From: Paenalicyclobacillus cellulosilyticus
GTDB lineage: Bacteria; Bacillota; Bacilli; Alicyclobacillales; Alicyclobacillaceae
Length of the DNA: 51,230 nucleotides
Direction of reading: 5' to 3'
NCBI RefSeq assembly: GCF_014647315.1
Contig: NZ_BMOY01000020.1
Coordinates: 1-51,230, forward strand
A model generated the notes under the pieces. It searched no databases and was not told the origin of the DNA. It was given only the letters and a program-made list of their open reading frames with translations. Position 1 is the first letter of the stretch. Each line of letters starts with the position of its first letter. The position numbers and the translations under genes are program-made. Positions 25,676 through 34,009 of the stretch are shown in pieces.

Positions 25676-26515
25676 TCATTGGTAGTGTTTTTCCTCCGCG
25701 CGCACGAGCCAAGGCAGCCAATAGAGCGCCTGCGGGCGCAGCCGCCAGACCGCGGGTCCGAGCAGGACCAGGCAGACCGCGGAGTAGAAGACGGCGAACC
25801 ATACCCAGTCGTGCGGGTCTGCCCGCACCGCCTTTTCCAGCACGGCCTCGATCCACAACGGATTGAGCGACAACACCCGCTCCGCCCAGCGGCCGGCGAA
25901 GTACGCCACCGGGCTGTGCTGCGCGATGAAGTTCAACCCGTACCCGACAAACCCGGTGACAAACACCATCCATCCCACGGTGGCGTAAGCGAGCACCGTG
26001 CTCCAGCCCGAGCGCAGCGCGATGGATGACCACAACACGCTGATGGCGGCGATGATCACGATGGTGAACAGCTGGAAGGCGATGACGGCCACCACCTCTT
26101 GCGGTACCGCGCCGCCGAATAAAAACACGAGGCTGTACAGCGGCAGGGTGACCACGAGGAGCAGGATCAGCAGGGCGCTCGACGACAGGACCTTGCCGAC
26201 GAGGATGCCGAGCGGAGAAATGGGCGTCGTCAACAGCACCGCGAGCGTCCGCCGCTCCCGCTCACCGCTGATGGACCCGGCCGCAAACGCGGGGGTCAGA
26301 AACGCCACCACCGCCATCTGCATCAGGCTGAGGACGAAGAACACCTGTTCGCTGCGCGCCGGCTGGAACTGCAGCAGTTGGCCCTGGACGTTCTCATACA
26401 GCAAAAAGAAGGTCAGAGCCGACATGCTCGCCAAATACCCCACGATGACCACGGGCGCGCGGTTCGTCCGCATCCGCTGCCGGAATTCCTTGTGCAGCAA
26501 GGGGTTGCGGATCAT
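25676..26515 (-). CDS. ABC-2 type transporter permease
   Basis: 279 residues with about six membrane helices and the ABC-2 hallmark ISGERERRTLAVLLTTPISPLGILVGK after helix 2. The N-terminus LLHKEFRQRMRTNRAP is cytoplasmic and basic. The ATG at 26515 has GGAGG five bases upstream and overlaps the ATPase stop (ATGA). It forms an exporter with the ATPase, likely with the large exported protein upstream as accessory subunit. Substrate unknown. Confidence 0.88.
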   Translation of the reverse strand: MIRNPLLHKEFRQRMRTNRAPVVIVGYLASMSALTFFLLYENVQGQLLQFQPARSEQVFFVLSLMQMAVVAFLTPAFAAGSISGERERRTLAVLLTTPISPLGILVGKVLSSSALLILLLVVTLPLYSLVFLFGGAVPQEVVAVIAFQLFTIVIIAAISVLWSSIALRSGWSTVLAYATVGWMVFVTGFVGYGLNFIAQHSPVAYFAGRWAERVLSLNPLWIEAVLEKAVRADPHDWVWFAVFYSAVCLVLLGPAVWRLRPQALYWLPWLVRAEEKHYQ

Positions 26516-27444
26516 CTTTCCTCCACCGTCCGTTCCGTCAGACGTAAAAACAGTTGCTCGATGTCGGTCGGCCGCTCGGAGAACTGATACACCGCGATGC
26601 CCGCCTCCAGCAACGCCCGCAGCAGCCGGGCCTGGTCGTCGAGGGAACCCCGGTAGACCACCTCGACGCCCTCGCCCAAAAACCGGACGTCCACCACCTG
26701 CGGGTCGTCGCGCAAGACACGTTCCCAGACGGTGAGCGGACCGCGCCCGGCAATGCCGATGGTGCGGAAACCGGAAGCGTGCTGGAGCATGACGCCGACC
26801 GAAGCCACCGCTGCCAGCTCGCCGCCGCGCAGGATCCCGATTTCATCCGCAATCTCGCTCAATTCATAGAGGATGTGCGAGCTGATGAGGATGGTCTTCC
26901 CGAGCGACCGCAGCTGCCGCAGCACCCCGCGCATCTCGATCCGTGAGCGGGGATCGAGGCCGGACGACGGCTCGTCGAGGATGAGCACCGGCGGATCGTG
27001 CATCAGGCAGCGGGCGATTTCAAGGCGCTGCTGCATCCCGCGCGACAGGTCGTTGACGTACGCCGTGCGTTTGTCACCGAGGTTGACCCACGCGAGCAGC
27101 TCGCGGCAACGCCGCACCGCCACGTCGCGGGGCAAGCCGTAGCAATCGGCGTAAAACAACAGGTACTCCTCGGCGCTCAGGTCATCGTACACGCCGAACG
27201 AATCCGGCATGTAGCCGATGCAGCGCCGCACCTCCTGCGCCTGGCGCGTCACCTCGTAGCCGTTGATGTACGCCTTCCCGGAGCTGGGTGTGGTCAGGGT
27301 CGCCAACATGGACAGGGTGGTCGTCTTGCCGGCGCCGTTCTCCCCCACCATGCCGAACACCGTCCCCCGCCGGACGCTCAGGTTCAGGTCGCGCACAGCG
27401 ACCACCCGGCCGTACCGCTTGCTCAGGTTGTGGGTGTCGATCAC
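26512..27444 (-). CDS. ABC transporter ATP-binding protein
   Basis: 310 residues. Walker A GENGAGKTTTL, Q-loop region YMPDSFGVYDDLS, signature LSRGMQQRLEIARCL (LSRGM in place of LSGGQ), Walker B VLILDEPSSGLDP and H-loop ISSHILYEL are intact. The last 80 residues form the extra C-terminal domain of ABC-2 exporter ATPases. Start GTG at 27444 behind GGGGGTGATG. It overlaps the permease start. Confidence 0.95.
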   Translation of the reverse strand: MIDTHNLSKRYGRVVAVRDLNLSVRRGTVFGMVGENGAGKTTTLSMLATLTTPSSGKAYINGYEVTRQAQEVRRCIGYMPDSFGVYDDLSAEEYLLFYADCYGLPRDVAVRRCRELLAWVNLGDKRTAYVNDLSRGMQQRLEIARCLMHDPPVLILDEPSSGLDPRSRIEMRGVLRQLRSLGKTILISSHILYELSEIADEIGILRGGELAAVASVGVMLQHASGFRTIGIAGRGPLTVWERVLRDDPQVVDVRFLGEGVEVVYRGSLDDQARLLRALLEAGIAVYQFSERPTDIEQLFLRLTERTVEER

Positions 27445-27450
27445 GACGCA

Positions 27451-29481
27451 TCACCCCCATCCCGCGCTGACCGGGACGAACTGGCGCACCAGCACCAGGT
27501 GCTGGTCCGACGCCACGCGCTGCCGGGTCAAAAGCGAAGGCAGCGCCGGCGTCCGGCTGTCCGTGGTGGCCACGAACATCGCCTGGCCCGGCGGCAAACT
27601 GGCGGCAAACAGGTACTGTGCGGCAAAGTTCGCCAGCGGGCGCCCGAATCCTCTCGCCAAGTCGCGGTTGTAGGCGGCGTACGCCGCGAACGCGGTCGGC
27701 TCCGCGGTGGTCTGTGCGGTCGCGTCCCCCACCGGCCGCGCGGTGCCGGGATCGAGGTCGCCCAGTTCATAGAGCCGCCCGTTCCACCACAGGGCCGCAT
27801 CGTGCAGCGGATACGGCGTGTCGTTGCGGACGTAACCGTAGAGGCCGGTATCGCGGCGCGCGGTGAGCAGCGCGAACACCGCTCCCTGGCCGCCGGCCGG
27901 GGCGGAGACGTACGCATACCGGATGCCCCACCGCCCGACGCCGCTGAAGGACGCCGTCACCTGCCGGCCCTCGCGCACCACCGCGCTGCCCAACTGGCGC
28001 ACGGTCTGCGCCGCGAGCGGCAACACGAGCGAACCCGCCGGCGCGTCCATGCGGGCATTCACGGTGAACGGAGCCATGAAACCGCGGATGCCGTACGCAA
28101 ACGCGGTCCCATCCCCGGCGAGTTCGAGCACCCCGAGCCCGTCCGTCAGGATGCCGGGCGGGCGTTCGGCGACGCCGAACCCGTAGATGCCGAGGGTCGT
28201 CACCACCGACAGGGCGGGCAGAATGAACCACGCCCACGGCTCCCGCTTCTTGCGCCGCAACCACAGGAACAAAACGGGCCCGGCCAAGAGCGTGTAAGCG
28301 ACAAACACCCACGCCCACGCGCGCAGCGACGGCACCCGCAGCGGCGAGAGGGCGTCGCTGGCGGCCGTGAGACCGAGCACCCCCGCCGGGTCGAGCGGCG
28401 CCACCCATGCGCTCCAACCGTGCGGCATCCCCGCGCCGAGGAGAGCCGTCCACATCTCCGCGTTGCCGGACCACCCCAACAGCTGCGGCGACAGCGGGGA
28501 GAACGCCGTCTGCACCACCCACCCGCGCCCGATGGGCTGCGCCGCGACCAGCGGGGCGTCCGGCGTGCCGGCCCACAGCGCGGCAGCGGGCTCCACGCCC
28601 GCGGCCGCCACCCACACCTTGCCGATCTTCGCCGACGTGTTGCCCACGTTCGCCGCGAGGGCTTGTCCGGACACGGCACGCACCGGACCGGGCCGCAAAG
28701 GCGCCCACGCCGCCCATCCGGATGGCGGCGGGCCGGCGCCCATCCAGATGAGCATGCCCCCGAACTTGATCCATGCTTTGAGCGCCGCGGCTTGCGCGGG
28801 AGACAACGCCGCGAGGACCGACGGCGTGACGGCGACGGCAGAGAGCGCCGTCAACGCGTTGGGGGTGGTCGGAAAGTTGAGCGGATCGACCACCACCGGC
28901 AACACCGGGTTGCCCTGAGGACCCTCCGTGGCCCCGGTCAAAAACTGAGCATCCTGCGCGTTGTGGGTCAACACGGCGACCAGCGCCACGTTGCTCACCG
29001 CGTTGCCGCTGAGAAACGCGGTCGCCACCGGCTGCCCTCCCACCCAGCAGTCGACGCCCGCCATCCCGTCGATGAGATTCCCCGGCACCGCGATGTGGAC
29101 GTGCGCCCACCCGTGCGCCGGCAACCGCGCCGACCAGGCCAAGACGCCTTGCGCCGTGCGCCCGGTGTCGATGGCTTGATCGACGTCGAGGGTGAACGTG
29201 GCCGAGACCGCCGGGCCGCGGTTTTGGATGACGAGATCGACCGGGACCCAGTGGTTGCGCGCATAATACCCGGCGAAACCGACGACAGGCGTCATCTCGA
29301 TCACGGTGCGCGCCTGCGCCGTCCCGACCGCGCCGCCACCCGCCGGCCACGGCGCCCCTGCCGCCAACGCCGCCGCGGCAGCCCATGCCAGCGTGCGCGC
29401 GCGGTGCCTTGGCTGCGGACACCGTTCCCTTCGCACACTCCTCTTCCCGGACGGTACGCGCCGTCGCGGCCAATCCCGCAT
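27451..29481 (-). CDS. Large exported membrane protein linked to ABC transporter
   Basis: 676 residues. A basic N-terminus (MRDWPRRRVPSGKR) and hydrophobic stretch ending in AQA form a likely signal peptide. An extracellular region follows, with beta-rich segments and a Rossmann-like part near 150-330. Two membrane helices near 365-425 (AWAWVFVAYTLLAGPVLFLW and AWFILPALSVVTTLGIYGFG) flank the basic loop LRRKKREPW. A second extracellular half completes it. The ATG at 29481 follows GAGGAAGG by seven bases. Similar proteins sit beside ABC-2 ATPase/permease pairs in other bacteria. No domain family is certain. Confidence 0.7.
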   Translation of the reverse strand: MRDWPRRRVPSGKRSVRRERCPQPRHRARTLAWAAAAALAAGAPWPAGGGAVGTAQARTVIEMTPVVGFAGYYARNHWVPVDLVIQNRGPAVSATFTLDVDQAIDTGRTAQGVLAWSARLPAHGWAHVHIAVPGNLIDGMAGVDCWVGGQPVATAFLSGNAVSNVALVAVLTHNAQDAQFLTGATEGPQGNPVLPVVVDPLNFPTTPNALTALSAVAVTPSVLAALSPAQAAALKAWIKFGGMLIWMGAGPPPSGWAAWAPLRPGPVRAVSGQALAANVGNTSAKIGKVWVAAAGVEPAAALWAGTPDAPLVAAQPIGRGWVVQTAFSPLSPQLLGWSGNAEMWTALLGAGMPHGWSAWVAPLDPAGVLGLTAASDALSPLRVPSLRAWAWVFVAYTLLAGPVLFLWLRRKKREPWAWFILPALSVVTTLGIYGFGVAERPPGILTDGLGVLELAGDGTAFAYGIRGFMAPFTVNARMDAPAGSLVLPLAAQTVRQLGSAVVREGRQVTASFSGVGRWGIRYAYVSAPAGGQGAVFALLTARRDTGLYGYVRNDTPYPLHDAALWWNGRLYELGDLDPGTARPVGDATAQTTAEPTAFAAYAAYNRDLARGFGRPLANFAAQYLFAASLPPGQAMFVATTDSRTPALPSLLTRQRVASDQHLVLVRQFVPVSAGWG

Positions 29482-29549
29482 GCGCCGACCTTCCTCTCCC
29501 TCGCGCATACCACATCGTTGCGGCATGCGCCTCCGATGACACCTCGGTT

Positions 29550-30689
29550 TCATTGTACTGGTTCCCGGCTGGCAAGACCAACAACGGACGTCCCGCCGGG
29601 CTTTTCCGCCCGCGAAGACGCAAGATAGAGCAAGAATCTGGCGGCAAGGCGCGCCGAACGAGTACGCATCGCATCGGTCAACAACGACCTGGCCGGTTTG
29701 GGGTTCATTTCAATCATGTAGACGCGGCCGTCCTCATCGACCCCAAGGTCGAACCCAGCGAGGCCGCAGGCGGGGTGGCGGCGGCTGAGCGCTTCTGCGA
29801 TGGAAAGCGCACACGCCGCCAGCCGCTCGGACGGCACCGACTTGCCTTCCGCGCGCGCCATGCGCTCGCACGCGGCCAGCGACAAACGCTCCCCGCCTGC
29901 CACGAGATTCGTCACCACGCCCCCCTTGGCCGCCCACTTGGGGATGATGCCGACCAACTGCCAGCGACCTTCGCCGTCCCGCTGGACGACGACCCGAAAG
30001 TCGACCGCGCGGCCGCGCAGGCAAAGGAGCGGGACGGCCTGCTGCACCAGGTGCGGCACCCGGCGGCGCGACGCCAGCCAACGCAGCAAACCGGCCCGGT
30101 CGACCTCCCGGCAGAGGCGGCCGCGCCGCCCGGGCACACGGTCCATCCGAATGAGGTACCTGCCGCCGCGCCGCTCCACCTTCGCCACGCCCATCCCGCC
30201 GAAACCGCCGACCGGTTTCACGTACGCCGCCCCCCAGCCGTCTATCCATCTTGCCGCTTGGTCTGCCCCCGCCAAACGGTGTGTCTCGGGAAGGTATGCG
30301 GCGAGCCCCGCGGCTTGCAACAGCTTGACCATCCGCCACTTGCCCGGCAGCACCGGGTTGAAGACCGGGCAGCGGCGCGCGCGGGCCGCCATCCGCATGC
30401 CGCGGCAGTACCCGGCGACCGCCAGGTGGACATAGGCGTTTTCATAGACCGCATCCGGCCACGGGTGAACCACCCTGCGCCACGCTGCGAACGGCCGCGC
30501 CGGATCCACAGGCGTCCAGGCTGGAAACGGATCGCGGCGGGCGGCGGCCGCAGGGTCGAACAGGATCAACGTCCCTCCGCCAGCGCGCACTTCCTCCGCC
30601 AGCAGGCATACATAGCGCGGCGGCCGCAGCTTCCCGTCCGCGCGCACACGCGGACGGACGGTCGTCGCCACGCCAACCACATAAGCCAT
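29550..30689 (-). CDS. YheC/YheD-family endospore coat-associated protein (ATP-grasp)
   Basis: 379 residues. The second half is an ATP-grasp-like domain: YVKPVGGFGGMGVAKVE (nucleotide-binding glycine-rich loop), DFRVVVQRDGEGRWQLVG, and the metal-site end GFDLGVDEDGRVYMIEMNPKP. The region before it (VFNPVLPGKWRMVKLL) matches YheC/YheD, which in Bacillus are mother-cell proteins associated with the spore coat; no substrate is known. The ATG at 30689 has GAGGTG upstream; a GTG three codons earlier is less likely. It implies a spore former. Confidence 0.88.
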   Translation of the reverse strand: MAYVVGVATTVRPRVRADGKLRPPRYVCLLAEEVRAGGGTLILFDPAAAARRDPFPAWTPVDPARPFAAWRRVVHPWPDAVYENAYVHLAVAGYCRGMRMAARARRCPVFNPVLPGKWRMVKLLQAAGLAAYLPETHRLAGADQAARWIDGWGAAYVKPVGGFGGMGVAKVERRGGRYLIRMDRVPGRRGRLCREVDRAGLLRWLASRRRVPHLVQQAVPLLCLRGRAVDFRVVVQRDGEGRWQLVGIIPKWAAKGGVVTNLVAGGERLSLAACERMARAEGKSVPSERLAACALSIAEALSRRHPACGLAGFDLGVDEDGRVYMIEMNPKPARSLLTDAMRTRSARLAARFLLYLASSRAEKPGGTSVVGLASREPVQ

Positions 30690-30715
30690 GTGCGTCACCT
30701 CAGTTTCGCGTCATG

Positions 30716-30728
30716 CACATGATATGTG
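30716..30728. promoter_or_regulatory. Short palindrome between yheC/D-like gene and panD
   Basis: CACAT-GAT-ATGTG lies in the 110-bp divergent gap. It might be an operator or a sporulation promoter element; I cannot place a certain promoter for either gene. Confidence 0.35.
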
Positions 30729-30799
30729 GAACGCGGTGCGGCGCCCGGGCCGCGGCGACGAGCGGCACAAGCCGCGATGGAGAGAGGGGAGACCACGGC

Positions 30800-31240
30800 G
30801 TGGGATGGCTGCGACAAGTGTGCAAGGGGAAGATCCACCGCGCGACGGTGACGCACGCCCATCTGAACTACGTGGGGAGCATCAGCATCGATGCGGACCT
30901 GATGGCGGCGGCCGACATCCGGCCGTACGAGATGGTCCAGGTGACCAACCTGGCCAACGGGGTCATCTGGCAGACGTACGCGCTGGCCGCCCCGGCCGGA
31001 TCCGGGGTCATCGGCCTCAACGGGCCGCCGGCGCGCCACTTTCAACCGGGCGATGCGGTGATCATCCTGTCTCTGGCCTGGGTCGATGACACCGCATGGG
31101 ACACCGTCATGCCGGCGGTGGTGTTCGTGGACGCGCACAACCGCGTGGAGCGGGTGGAGCGTATCGCGCCCGGCACAGGAGAAGCGGGCGCGGGCATCGG
31201 TCAAGCGGGCGCGGGCGCAGGCAATCCGGCCGCGCCGTGA
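30800..31240 (+). CDS. panD: Aspartate 1-decarboxylase proenzyme
   Basis: 146 residues, about 20 longer than usual. PanD makes beta-alanine for pantothenate and self-cleaves to a pyruvoyl enzyme. The cleavage site is Gly26-Ser27 in LNYVGSISID; KIHRATVTHAHLNY before it and GVIGLNGPPARHFQPGD after it match the family closely. The GTG at 30800 follows GGGGAG and gives the family-like start MGWLRQVCKGK. The extra C-terminus is low-complexity (GAGIGQAGAGAGNPAAP). panB and panC are not in the window. Confidence 0.93.
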   Translation: MGWLRQVCKGKIHRATVTHAHLNYVGSISIDADLMAAADIRPYEMVQVTNLANGVIWQTYALAAPAGSGVIGLNGPPARHFQPGDAVIILSLAWVDDTAWDTVMPAVVFVDAHNRVERVERIAPGTGEAGAGIGQAGAGAGNPAAP

Positions 31241-31269
31241 CGCCCGCGTCCCGCCGCGGCCGGCACGCT

Positions 31270-31638
31270 TCAGGCGCTTGTTTCCGGAGCGCGGTACTCG
31301 GCCGTCACCTTGGTGTGGATGCCGCCGCGGATGGTGAAATCGGCGGTGACGCGCGCGTAGCGCGGCTTCACCGCGGCGACGAAGTCGTTGAGGATGATGT
31401 TCGTGACATCCTCATGGAAGTGGCCTTCATTGCGGAAGCTCCACAGATACAGCTTCAGCGATTTGAGCTCCACGATGTGCGGTCCGGGTTGATAGAAGAT
31501 GGTGATGGTCGCAAAGTCCGGCTGGCCGGTCATCGGGCACAGCGTGGTGAACTCGGACGTCGTCATCTCGACATCGTACACCCGGTCCGGGTGCGGGTTC
31601 GGCACGACCACAAGTTCTTTGGACGGGCGTGTCGCCAT
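31270..31638 (-). CDS. queF: 7-cyano-7-deazaguanine reductase QueF
   Basis: 122 residues, single-domain Bacillus YkvM type. It reduces preQ0 to preQ1 with NADPH in queuosine synthesis. The catalytic cysteine is in TTLCPMTGQPDF together with the nearby Asp; the QueF motif is VELKSLKLYLWSFRNEG, and the C-terminal FTIRGGIHTKV is conserved. The ATG at 31638 has GAGGAGGG upstream. No other queuosine genes are adjacent, and no preQ1 riboswitch is seen in its leader. Confidence 0.97.
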   Translation of the reverse strand: MATRPSKELVVVPNPHPDRVYDVEMTTSEFTTLCPMTGQPDFATITIFYQPGPHIVELKSLKLYLWSFRNEGHFHEDVTNIILNDFVAAVKPRYARVTADFTIRGGIHTKVTAEYRAPETSA

Positions 31639-31674
31639 GGTTTCCCTCCTCGCGCAGGTCAACTGTCGAACACC

Positions 31675-31703
31675 ACTATACTTGCCGGCCGCACCCTGCG
31701 CAA
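31675..31703 (-). promoter_or_regulatory. queF promoter
   Basis: Minus strand TTGCGC (31703-31698), a 17-bp spacer, TATAGT (31680-31675); about 40 bases before the queF ATG. Confidence 0.65.
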
Positions 31704-31834
31704 CGCAAGGGCCCCCGGCGGGTGGTATGATGATGACCACGAGGTTGGCGCCAAAGCGCCGATACGTGTTGCGGCGGCCGCAGCGGGCCGCCCGGGCAGG
31801 GCGCTGGCGGCGCACAGGGAGGTCTTTGCAGGAC

Positions 31835-33487
31835 ATGCCGGTTCCTTCCGCGTTTTGGGCGATGATGCGAGCGTGGATGCACCCGTCCGAGTTGGACGAG
31901 CTGGCATCCGCCTTCCAAGAGCCGCCGGTGCGCGGCGTGCGCTTGCACCGGCTGCAACCCGTCCATTCCCTGAAGGGGCACGCGGGCGCATGCACAAACC
32001 ACACGCCCGGCCGTCAGGGACACTGGCCTCTGGCGAGCGAGGCGAGCCCGCCAGCCGACGGACTGGCCGTGGCGGCCGAGAGACTCCCCCTGCCGCCGGA
32101 GTTGGCCGCCGCGCTCGGCCCGCCGGTGCCGTGGGCGGAAGACGGGTATTACCTGCCGCTCACCAGCCCGCTCGGCCACAGCGTCCACCATGAGACCGGA
32201 GCGTTTTACATCCAAGAGCCGTCCGCGATGGCGCCCGTGGCTGCGCTCGATCCCGTACCGGGAGAAGCCGTGTTGGACTTGTGTGCAGCCCCGGGCGGCA
32301 AGGCGACGGCCATCGGAGCCCGCCTGCGCGGCCGCGGCGTTTTGGTCGCCAACGACGTCCACCCGCAGCGGGCGGAAATCTTGGCACAGAACCTGGAGCG
32401 GACAGGCGTGCCCGCCATCGTCACCCAGGCTGCGCCGGACGTGCTGGCGGACGCATGGCCCGCGTGCTTCGACGCCGTGCTGGTCGATGCCCCGTGTTCC
32501 GGCGAGGGCATGTTTCGCAAGGATGAAACGGCGTGCGCGGCGTGGCACGAGGAGGCACCCTCGCTGTGCGCCATGCGCCAGCGGGACATCCTGGTCGCCG
32601 CACTGCGCTTGCTGCGTCCGGGCGGCCGGCTGGTCTACTCCACCTGCACGTTCAACCCGGTCGAGAACGAGCAGGTGGTGGCCTGGTTGCGCGCGCATTT
32701 CCCGGTCGCCCTCGATCCGCTGCCGGCTTGGCCGGGCTGGGAGCCGGGCCGGCCGGAGTGGGCGGACGGCCACCCGGACTTGGTGCACACCCGCCGCCTG
32801 TGGCCTCATCGTGGCCGCGGGGAAGGCCATTTCGTCGCACGCATGCACCTGTTGGACACCGTACCGGGGGATGTCTCCGGCCAAAGCCAAGGCGGGAAGC
32901 GGTCTGTGCGTCCCCGTTCTCATCACGGCCACGCGATCAAGCCAGGTCCCGCCGTATGGTCACGCCGCCCGGCAGGTGCCGCAGGACCGTTTGCTTCCCG
33001 CGCGGCCGGCGCCTTGCTCGCCGGACTGCTCGCCGACCTGCTCGCCCATCCGGAGCGCAGTCTTGCACCGCTCGACCTGGCGGACGCGGCATGGATACGC
33101 CAAGGAAACGTCTGGTTCGCCTGCCCGCCGGACGGTGTGCGGCTGCTCGTTGCGCCGCTGCGCGCCCTGCGCCCAGGATTGGCGGTGGCGAGCGAACAAG
33201 GCCGCCGCCTTGTTCCCCACCACGCGCTGGCGATGGCCATTGCCCACGGCGCGGCGGCACACCCCCTGGCGCTCGACCCGCAGCAGGCAGCGGCGTTCTT
33301 GGCTGGCGAAGCCCTGCCTGCGGCGGACGGGGAGGCTGGTTGGCGCTGGCTCCATCTTGGCGGCCTGCCCTTGGGCTGGGGGCGCGCCAGCGACGGGCGG
33401 ATCAACAACCTGTATCCGAAGGGGCTGCGCCGGCGCGGACTGGTCACACCCCCGTACACCGGTTGCAGCCAAGAACGGCGCTCTTGA
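31835..33487 (+). CDS. RsmF/NSUN-type RNA (cytosine-5) methyltransferase
   Basis: 550 residues. SAM-dependent m5C methyltransferase of rRNA or tRNA. N-terminal MPVPSAFWAMMRAW...PPVRGVRLHRL matches the family start; SAM loop LDLCAAPGGKATAIGARL; catalytic DAPCSGEGMFRKD and STCTFNPVENEQV (the two cysteines of motifs IV and VI). After about residue 310 come the C-terminal domains typical of Bacillota RsmF-like enzymes (WIRQGNVWFACPPDGVRLL, LGGLPLGWGRASDGRINN). The start is ATG at 31835 or in-frame TTG at 31826, since GGGAGG lies 3-12 bases ahead. The promoter was not found. Confidence 0.92.
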   Translation: MPVPSAFWAMMRAWMHPSELDELASAFQEPPVRGVRLHRLQPVHSLKGHAGACTNHTPGRQGHWPLASEASPPADGLAVAAERLPLPPELAAALGPPVPWAEDGYYLPLTSPLGHSVHHETGAFYIQEPSAMAPVAALDPVPGEAVLDLCAAPGGKATAIGARLRGRGVLVANDVHPQRAEILAQNLERTGVPAIVTQAAPDVLADAWPACFDAVLVDAPCSGEGMFRKDETACAAWHEEAPSLCAMRQRDILVAALRLLRPGGRLVYSTCTFNPVENEQVVAWLRAHFPVALDPLPAWPGWEPGRPEWADGHPDLVHTRRLWPHRGRGEGHFVARMHLLDTVPGDVSGQSQGGKRSVRPRSHHGHAIKPGPAVWSRRPAGAAGPFASRAAGALLAGLLADLLAHPERSLAPLDLADAAWIRQGNVWFACPPDGVRLLVAPLRALRPGLAVASEQGRRLVPHHALAMAIAHGAAAHPLALDPQQAAAFLAGEALPAADGEAGWRWLHLGGLPLGWGRASDGRINNLYPKGLRRRGLVTPPYTGCSQERRS

Positions 33488-33502
33488 AGGATCAACTTGA
33501 AT

Positions 33503-33527
33503 GATGTTGATGCACATCATCAACATC
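33503..33527 (+). promoter_or_regulatory. Perfect inverted repeat upstream of the DUF2089 gene
   Basis: GATGTTGATG (33503-33512), spacer CACAT, CATCAACATC (33518-33527): ten paired bases, AT-richer than its surroundings. It ends 15 bp before the -35 box of the promoter at 33542-33570, a position fitting an activator site or upstream operator. No T-run follows on the plus strand, so it is not an rsmF terminator. Confidence 0.7.
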
Positions 33528-33541
33528 GTACATATGACATA

Positions 33542-33570
33542 TTGAAATCATCCACTGCAAGGTTCATAAT
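33542..33570 (+). promoter_or_regulatory. Promoter of the DUF2089-LiaX-like operon
   Basis: TTGAAA (33542-33547), a 17-bp spacer, CATAAT (33565-33570). The first gene starts about 40 bases after the predicted +1. Confidence 0.75.
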
Positions 33571-33616
33571 GGACACAAACCGGCCCGGTTCGCCCGCGCC
33601 GGTACACGAGGAGGAG

Positions 33617-34006
33617 ATGCCTGTGCCTGTGTATACCATGCCGTTCACCTGCCCGGCCTGCCGCGACGCGATGATGGTCACCGAACTCTCGTGCCCGAGC
33701 TGCGGCACCCGCGTGCAGGGGCAGTTTGCCGCCAGCGCCCTGCACCGGCTGACGCCGGAGCAACTCCAATTCGTCGAGGTGTTTTTGCGCTGCCGCGGCA
33801 ACATCCGCGAGGTGGAACGGGACCTCAAGATCTCTTACCCCACGGTGCGATCCCGCCTGGATCAGATCCTCACGGCGATGGGGTACCCGGTGGAGCCTGG
33901 CGCGGCCGAGCCGCAGGCGGAAGCGGAGCCGTCCGACATCCTGGAGGCCTTGGCGCGCGGAGAACTGACGTTTGAAGAAGCGCTGCGGCGCCTGGAGGAG
34001 AAGTGA
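33617..34006 (+). CDS. DUF2089 family protein (zinc ribbon + helix-turn-helix)
   Basis: 129 residues. A zinc ribbon with FTCPACRD and LSCPSCGTR (two CxxC), then RLTPEQLQFVEVFLRCRGNIREVERDLKISYPTVRSRLDQIL, a helix-turn-helix much like Fis or sigma region 4. The C-terminal helix pair DILEALARGELTFEEALRRLEE resembles the N-terminus of the next protein. The start is ATG at 33617 (RBS GAGGAGG very close) or GTG at 33623, which has better spacing. It sits three bases before the LiaX-like gene. It probably regulates its own operon through the inverted repeat at 33503-33527; that is inference. Confidence 0.88.
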   Translation: MPVPVYTMPFTCPACRDAMMVTELSCPSCGTRVQGQFAASALHRLTPEQLQFVEVFLRCRGNIREVERDLKISYPTVRSRLDQILTAMGYPVEPGAAEPQAEAEPSDILEALARGELTFEEALRRLEEK

Positions 34007-34009
34007 GCG

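Noticed and set aside
26998..29628. An 876-codon open frame on the plus strand
   Set aside because: Antisense shadow of the ABC ATPase and exported protein genes in G+C-rich DNA.
31639..31720. preQ1 riboswitch before queF
   Set aside because: The leader is short and lacks the preQ1-I C-rich and A-rich tail segments.
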